A program made the position numbers and the translations under genes. The notes beneath the pieces were generated by a model. It was not told the origin of the DNA. It did no database searches and saw only the letters and a program-made list of their open reading frames with translations. A stretch of DNA of 64,000 bases from Trichostrongylus colubriformis (taxonomy: Eukaryota > Nematoda > Chromadorea > Rhabditida > Trichostrongylidae), in the NCBI GenBank assembly GCA_963978905.1, contig OZ022257.1:22093774-22157773 (forward strand). Reading direction: 5' to 3'. This document shows positions 56,840-64,000 of the stretch, in pieces. Position 1 is the first letter of the stretch. Each line of letters starts with the position of its first letter.

Positions 56840-57235
56840 CGGGTGGGGTAAGGATAAAGTGAGAACTGAGGATACATGCTTTCTGAAAACAAACCTTTCA
56901 CTTCAGAAGAGGTTATGTGTAGCGAACTTCGGATTGAAAAAGCGCGGCTTGGGATCTATCACGATCCCGCAGCACGGCGTGTTGTCCTGCAGTTCATTAC
57001 CCGGGCAAGTTGCCGGCGAGTGCGGGACAACGTTCGCAGCCGGCCCATCTAGCTTCTCTGCCCGCAGTCTATCCCGGCGAATTACGCAGAGGGGGGAGAG
57101 AGAGAGAAAGGGCTCATACATCTCGGTTTCCTCGACGTTCTATCTTATCCTTTCTCCGCTGTTACACTGCTGAGCACAGCTACATTCATATTCCACCATT
57201 TGACAAATTTACGCCTTACGGTGTCTTCGATAGAC
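56840..57235 (+). repeat. Type-E dispersed repeat, copy 4
   Basis: Starts GGGTGGGGTAAGGATAAAGT and ends near TTCATATTCCACCATTTGAC. Contains the GGCTTGGGATCTATCACGAT block and a short GA-rich run. Confidence 0.72.
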
Positions 57236-57239
57236 CTGC

Positions 57240-57980
57240 TCCACAACATTGCGCGCATCAGGCGTTGGAATGCAGAACCGCCTCATTTAGACTGCTATCA
57301 CAATATATCGAGCCTATTTGCATTCTACATTATTAGGTTGTGTGATGTGCACAGTATTATTCGCCAGCGAAGGTGGTCTCACAATATGGCAATTGTAGAC
57401 ATATAAGCGGAATCAGCTCACCACTTATAGACTTCTTGACTACAATGAGGAAGACATTATGCGACCAATTTCTGCTTCTTTCTGTAACCTGAAAACCTTT
57501 TTTACAGCAGATAAGATGAGAGAGTTTCTAATTTCACAAGTGAAGGATCTCAGGAGAAAGTGGCCATCTGCAATGAGACATCTATCACTTGCCGCGCTTT
57601 TGGCCGCATTCAAGATCAGCCAGACGATCTTCTGGATGGAGTTAGACGAAGTTTTTATAGATAATTCGGTTCACAAGCGAGAGATGTATAAGCGTGTTCC
57701 TGATTCACATCGCTTATGAACACGCGAGGATCAAGACAGGCCAGCAGCACCATAGCGCTAGAGGTGGACTTGACGATTCCCGAGTGTGATCCCATGGCTG
57801 GGATCCTTATGAAAACAGATTTATCTTTTCATGGACATATCTCTGTTATGTATAGGAAAAATCCCCAATTATGTCATGTAAAACCAGTTGTGCTAGTGCA
57901 CACTATTGATGGGCGTCACTGGGGTCGGCCAGAATTGCTTTTATTCTAATGAGTTTGCGAGTTTGCTGAATACCCATTAT
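57240..57980. other. Upstream region, unassigned
   Basis: Contains two overlapping + ORFs (57459-57719 and 57716-57949) with no recognisable family. No splice-linked partners were found. I do not call a gene. Confidence 0.35.
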
Positions 57981-57989
57981 CACATGACA

Positions 57990-58680
57990 TTACCCCAGGT
58001 TTGGGTCATACTGGAACCCCATTGATAATTTTCGGTCAGAAAACGGAGTAGTCCAGTGCACACTCCGCCCACCGCAGGCGGAGCGTAACCTGGTCCGTGT
58101 ATGCTCTTTTTTACTTATCCCATGCCCTACCCATCCTAAGCTTGTCCCCACCTGCATGGGTTATTCGTCCACCACCACAAATGCTCCGCCCACCGTTGAA
58201 CCTTTTCTTCGTCTCAAGTCACTGCTGACCACTCTCATTTTCTATCGGTCTCTAAACAATTTGAGTGAATTACTCATTCTGCATTGGGTATCATGCGACT
58301 ACTAACACGCTCAGCCCACTGTGGGCGATTCTCCGCTCATTTCAAATGTGTTCAAAAGACACTGGACGTTAGACATTTACACCGATTTTTCCCTGGTCAT
58401 AAGACTGCGTTGTGACCTAGTTACGAATTTTTTGTAAGGACCAACAACTTGCGGTGCGCTCCGCCCACTGTGCCCAGACTTTTTTTATGACTTTCAAAAT
58501 CTCTTACCTGACCGCAATCCATCTTGCCCCCACATTTGAGTCATAATGGAACCCAGTTAGCACTTGTCGGTCTGAAAACGCGACATTTCAGTGCACGCTG
58601 CGCCCGTCGTAGGCGGAGCTTGATTTGGCCCATATGTGCCCTTTACTACTTCTCCTATGCCCTACCGATCCAAAACTTGA
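57990..58680. repeat. Type-F repeats, two tandemly placed copies
   Basis: At 58000 and 58545 the sequence runs TTTGGGTCATACTGGAAC / TTTGAGTCATAATGGAAC, then a cggtc(a/t)gaaaacg block and a GTGCAC(A/G)CT(C/G)CGCCC block. They are inverted relative to 13205-13300. The intervening DNA has several other CTCCGCCCAC motifs. Confidence 0.65.
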
Positions 58681-58689
58681 ACCATCTTA

Positions 58690-60630
58690 ACAGGTGATTT
58701 TCACGTTATGCCCAATATCTGCCATGTAATAAGGCGTAACATGAAAATCAACCTGTGGAGAAGGGGACAGGCTAGGGATGAGTAGTGTATGGCGTCTTGA
58801 ACACATATAAAATGAGCGGGAAACCGCACACAATGCGCCGAGCATGATGTGGTGATGGATACTGTGTAAATTCACTAAAAAACAATTCCAATCGACCCAC
58901 TGACGCTCAAGTTGTGACAACTTTGCTCAGGCGTCAAATTACCCATTTCTGCAAATCTTCAACGGAATCGAGTTTTTAACTTAACATGGGAAAAATCGGA
59001 TGGTGACCATGAGCTAATATTTTTAAAAAATTTTTCAAAAAAAAAGCTGACTATGATAAAGATAACCTGAACGCACATGACATACTTACACATATTCATT
59101 ACACTTGATGTTCAAAACAAGCGCCAAATAAGAGCACTCGCTCAGAAAGAGTCAGCAACTTCCCCTTTCTTTAATGCTTGCCACCAAACAGATCATAGAT
59201 TTTCCGAAATAGGTCAAATTCTCGATTCGGCCAAGAACCCGTCTTAAAGGGTGATTCAATCCTCTGAACACAAAAAATACACTAATTTTACGCAAAGACG
59301 CCTTCGAAAGCTATAGGCCAACGAATTGAGCATGCAGCGTACGTACCACTCATGCAATAGTGTAAGTTTTTTCAGAAAAAACCCCATAACTCTACTCTGT
59401 AGGATCGTTTGGGAGATTTTAAACACAAATTTAATAAGCATCCACAAGTGCGTCAAGTGACATGTGTTTCACAGCAAATGACACGTGGACCTGATATCCT
59501 TTCCTTGTTAGGCGATGACAAATAGACAGCACACAGACATAAAACATGAGTATTTGTAGCTTTGAGATACAAGCTAGAGCTCCAGAATGAGGTTGGTAGT
59601 GCGACCGTTTCTGTAAATCATTCAATGTGGCTACGGTCGGTTGCTACGTTTCTTTTTGCAACACATCCCGCGCTCGCACAAAGGCAGGAGATCGTTATTG
59701 GTGGAAAGATAGAAAGGTGAGAGTGCTCAGGCTACACCCCCTACTAAGCTGAGAGCTTAGCTTGCAGTTCACGGTGAAGCGTGCAGTTCGAGGTGTAGCG
59801 CGCTAGATTTGTATGGCCGCGGTCGCACACAGCGATGCCGGTGGCAGGGCGTGGCTGCCTATCTCTGCGTCTCCGCCTATGCCACCCAACCTCGTTGCCT
59901 GCGTCATCTCTGCACCTCCCCCGTGCCACTCTCCCTTGCTGCCTATGAACACAGCCGCGCCCTGTCGGCAGTGAGTATGACCGCGACCTGATAGCGCCAC
60001 AAAGGCGCTTTGTTGAGAGCGACTTCCACGACATATTATTTTTTCTGATATCAAATATTCGTTCACAGAGGACACTTATTCAGAGGAAGCTATGCTCCCC
60101 TGCCACACTCCCCGTGCTATGATACCGATCAGCCTAACGCTTCAACACCTGACACCGTTCTGCCTTTCCATGATTCTTGAAGGAAGCAGATGGAATCACG
60201 ACAGAATCCCTTGATTAATCTCGACGGAGCTTTCACTACAGATCGCCGAAGTAGCTGCTGGGAAAGTCCGCAATGCTGAAGGCTAAAGCAAGAGACGTGA
60301 TACTTGGCTTGAGCTACCTTACCATAACCACACGATTGCCGTGATGCAATCTGTATGTCGACCACTGCAACGTGAAATAAGGGGTGGGCAAGGGAAGAGG
60401 AGTGGTGAAGGTTCAATGGAAGCATTCTCTCACGAAAGGAAATTGCAGCGCCAGGCCGAGTTGCTGCGAGGTTGGAACATCCTCTACGGTTAGCTTGCTT
60501 AGTCCGTCGCTGTCTGCCTCATCACTCTGTGACTAGTGGTGCAGAGAGAGCAAAATCGAAGAGAAAGGAAAGAGTCCTATGTCTCTGGTTTCCATTCCGT
60601 TATTTCTCTCCTGTTGCACTGGTTGGCACC
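58690..60630. other. Upstream region without recognised genes
   Basis: AT-rich to mixed sequence with short ORFs on both strands and no family resemblance. The stretch 59815-59995 is GC-richer but its frames are not protein-like. Confidence 0.5.
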
Positions 60631-60639
60631 TCAACTTGA

Positions 60640-61045
60640 GGCACCAGTAGGGGTAGGGGAAAACTGAGATCTGGAAGTGCATGTTCTCTGGAAACGAACC
60701 TTCCACGTCAGAATAGGTCGTATGAGGCGAAAACCGCATTGAAAAAACGCGGCTTGGGGTCTTATAACGACTCCGCAGCACGGCATGTCGTCCTGCGGTC
60801 CTGCAGCAGAGCGCGCGCCGTGGAGGGGCGGGACTACATAGCGGCCGGCTAGTTCAAACTCTGGCCTGTCTTCAGTCCACTCCGGCTAGTGACGCAGAGG
60901 ACGAGAGGTAAAAGGAGGATTTTCGGGTTCCCATTCCTCGGTTTTTTTCGCAGTTTTAAGTCGTTCTTTCTCTACCATTGAATTGCTGAACACCTCTATT
61001 TCCATTGTCCACAGTCTGCCGAATTTACCCCTTCCGGTCCTGCAT
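60640..61045 (+). repeat. Type-E dispersed repeat, copy 5
   Basis: Starts CACCAGTAGGGGTAGGGGAA, contains GGCTTGGGGTCTTATAACGA and ends near TCCACAGTCTGCCGAATTT. Confidence 0.72.
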
Positions 61046-61049
61046 ACAT

Positions 61050-62105
61050 AAAGTCTTTGAATACGCAATTATCCTACAGTCGGTCGCACATCTGTGTCGC
61101 ACACCGAACGCCGCAAAGCGAATTTTCTGTTAATGACATACATCCGAACCCTTCGATTTTCACGAGGTTGTGTTCATACCCAACTGAGTAGGATTTTTGG
61201 ATTTTCAGCGTCAGGAAAAAGATACGTATTGATCAAGAAAGTGAGGGCATAGGATTACCCACGATTAGAGATTTTCGGCGATTTCGCGTTATAAGATAGG
61301 ATCGATCGAGAAAATGAGAGGGTCGATTCATTCGCGCAAGATTTTGGGCGCATCGATATTTCGGATATTTGCCATAATGCATATAGAGCGAGGTGTTGGT
61401 ACTTGTCATCTCTAAAATTCCAAATCCCGAATAATCCGATACGCCGAAAGTCTCATTCCGCTGGGTATAAACGCAGCCTAACTGGCCATTACCACAAAAA
61501 GAACATCGTCAAACGAACACTGCAAATTACTGAGAAGTGAATAGTATCACAGCTTCAAAATGAATGTAATACAACTATTCTCGAGTGAAAAAGCAGTGTA
61601 TCCTACTATGGAAAATATGGAAGAGCTAAAAATGCCGAAAAGGGGAAAAATGGCCAGAAACCCTGCTAAGTTCACCGGTCGAATAGAATCAGGTCGGCGG
61701 AGGTCGTACGTTATGGCTCTAACGACGGATGAAACTGTAGGGGTTCGGTTATATGGACGGTGAAGATACGTCGGATGGTCGACGTTAGGGTGGCAACTTG
61801 AACATGGGTTTCTTGGCAAATTAGCTGCAAGGGGCCGCCCAAAGCCTCCCAAAGCGGCGCCCCTAGCTCGCATTCATCACCACAAGCGGAGAAGCAAATT
61901 TTCTGTCCTCAATGTTGGCTCAGCCGGCCTTGTATTCATATCGCTCCTCCAGTGACCATAGTGCGCTAAAGCTGGCGGCCTACTGCACGAGTTTCCGACT
62001 TGGTCCGTTGCGATACTTCTCTACCCTTACACCACACAGCATCTCTACCTTCATAATCGGACAAAATGATCCCTGAGGTGTTCAAGGCGGTGATCCTGGC
62101 TTCAA
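61050..62105. other. Upstream region without recognised genes
   Basis: One short basic ORF (61560-61763, Lys/Arg-rich) is unassigned. No repeats of the named families are seen here. Confidence 0.45.
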
Positions 62106-62111
62106 GCTGTA

Positions 62112-63021
62112 AAGGGTGTCCTAAAACAAGGGACGCCCAAGTTCATGTTTCTTTGTATTCCCTTGTACAAATTGTATCAATACTTTTTCTTTCATTTGCT
62201 GCCCAGTGGGTGCAGAAGATCTTCCTCCTAGGTGGGTACTTGTCGGATTGAAGCTCATGATATTTCTGAGATTTCAAAATCTTTTCAAATGCACTTCGCG
62301 GTCATTTGCTTCAACGGTTACAGCACCTCACTGTACTATTCTTCAACGAAGAAATTTTCACGACCTGAACTGCTAAAGGCAACCCTACGTGGCCAACAAC
62401 GACTGGTAGCGTATACCATGCCGATGGGATGCTTGGATACCTGTAAGCGGCTCCCAGTAATGATATGGGGTTCAATGATGCACGGCGTCAGTTTCCGTCG
62501 ATTTCGGTGTCGCTTGCGAGAATGTGGACATGAACACGCTAATAGACATAAAGCACTGTCCGCACTAGTACTCCTGTCCAATACTTGGTGAGTGTAGCGG
62601 CATGGCGCTTAAATCTGTAGAATCAAACTGATTCTAACGCGCTGCCGACACGATCTGTCCCAATTCATCATTTTCCGAGGCGTTCGTGGAACCTCTCAAA
62701 CATGATGCCGTGATCTCCTGCCGAGTTCCTCAACTAAAAGCAAGGTCTGACAAGTCAGTCATCCCAGTATGAAGTCACGTAAGATAGCCTTAGGAATGAT
62801 TTGGAAAGGAATGTATGGAAAAACTAGCGTGTCAAGGGCGGTTGAGTGATGAAGAGACTTTGAGCTCGTATCCCTATTGGAGCAGGACAACTCATGATAT
62901 GACTGTTGTGCCTTGTTACACAAGACATGAGTAGAGTTGTGGATGGTTGATTTTTCATTCACTCTATTGACGGCAACAAAACTTTGCAATACATTGGCGC
63001 CCCGAATTTTGGGACACCCTG
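62112..63021 (+). mobile_element. Tc1-like transposon relic
   Basis: Imperfect ends GGGTGTCCTAAAACAAGGGA and the complement of TTTTGGGACACCCTG lie between TA dinucleotides about 910 bp apart. The + strand contains LPVMIWGSMMHGVSF, resembling the VMVWG block of Tc1-like transposases. The reading frame is otherwise degraded. Confidence 0.75.
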
Positions 63022-63895
63022 TAGGTTGACAGAATTAGGCACTGATCCATCTTATGTTGTATAATGAGTGTGAGCACAATTCAAGAACTAGTGGAAGACG
63101 TTTGAAAGGGAAATGATCAGAGATCCAAAGGCGTGAATTTGTGAGAAGGTAGGCTTAGTGTATCGAATCTGTAAAACAGAAGTAAATCATTACAACTTGT
63201 TTTTTAGTGACTCCGGTTGCAAATTGGATTGATCATGAATTACAAAAGAACGGTAATCTTCTCAAACGGAAAAGTGTACAGTTAGACTGATTTCAGGACA
63301 AAGAATCAAAAAGCCACCGATTTATGAAGAGTGCAAAGGTGCTCGAGAAACCAACTTGAACCGTAAAAAAGTATTCGAGAAGATATAAACCATGTTTTTC
63401 ATTTGTGATGGAGAACAAAGAAGTTGACGGAATCGTATGCACTAGTGCTCATAAAAAACGTATGATTAATGCGGGACTGCTAACAAGAGTTACCAGTCAT
63501 TACAAATAATAAGAATACTCACAGCTGGGAGCCTTACTAAGTCGAATGGGGATGAGAAAAAATACCAAAGCCATTAACTCAAGCCTTATGTATGATCACA
63601 AGAATGAAGAAGTAAACCGTAATCTAAAGAAAAAATGACGTGAAAAGGTAATCTTGACAAAGTTATCGCGCAACTTCATTTCGAAGGAAAAAAGGTGCTG
63701 CAACGGCCAAGAATGAATGGATCTCCGTGGAGGTTTCCCTTGACCTTTTGATCAGCGAGAATTTTCCAACCCCATATCTCTCGAACAAAACGAACTCTTT
63801 GTAGCTAGCATTTCTGATCATAGAACTGTCGGGTCAAATAAAGTCGGGGGGGAGACGCAATTTTGCGTCAACGTTTCACCTACGTCAAAGCTTCT

Positions 63896-64000
63896 TTCCC
63901 TCCCTAGGCTTAGGTTAAAGCAGATGAAACCTATGCTCTGACAGATGCTTTTTCATGTAGGAGAAGGGGATATCAATTTTAACCTAAGCCTAGGGAGGGA
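63896..64000. repeat. Inverted repeat cut by the right window edge
   Basis: TCCCTCCCTAGGCTTAGGTTAAA at 63896-63918 is repeated as its exact complement at 63978-64000. Probably one end of a larger fold-back element continuing outside. Confidence 0.8.

Noticed and set aside
57459..57949. Two + ORFs upstream of TRRAP
   Set aside because: No recognisable domain, no supporting exons; kept only as an unassigned region.

Overview
The window looks like nuclear DNA of a nematode, most likely a clade V strongylid (hookworm-like) parasite. I infer this from many short exons, introns as short as about 45-57 nt, a fast-evolving but clearly recognisable TRRAP protein, and many mariner/Tc1 relics and short inverted-repeat elements. 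The species call is inference. No bacterial operon, rRNA, CRISPR array or intact virus is visible.

One gene dominates. On the minus strand, from a start codon at 55336 to the left edge of the window, I could thread about 97 exons into one open frame. It encodes the orthologue of TRRAP (C. elegans trr-1; yeast Tra1), the giant PIKK-family pseudokinase scaffold of the SAGA and NuA4/TIP60 histone acetyltransferase complexes. By my count the exons total about 11.8 kb (about 3,900 codons), which fits the family length. The order is N-terminal HEAT repeats (about 55.3-17.5 kb), FAT region (about 16.2-6.5 kb) and PI3K-like pseudokinase (about 4.9 kb to 1). The end of the kinase-like domain, the FATC tail and the stop codon lie beyond position 1. 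Exon joins were checked by reading phase and by family resemblance recalled from memory, not by alignment software.

The introns carry a dense repeat load. There are five Tc1/mariner-like relics with terminal inverted repeats and TA or TA-like flanks (2836-3722, 18075-18597, 30583-31481, 50282-51212, 62112-63021). A fold-back element family flanked by TTAA has four copies (14150, 37414, 48209, 55458). A non-coding element family with ends ACAGGGGGTGCC has three copies (235, 12312, 41371). Several further dispersed families are listed with their copies.

Right of 55345 (55.3-64 kb) is upstream/intergenic DNA. A TTAA fold-back element sits about 110 bp upstream of the gene's first splice acceptor. 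The rest is repeats and one Tc1-like relic, and I found no convincing second gene. The last 105 bases hold an inverted repeat cut by the window edge.
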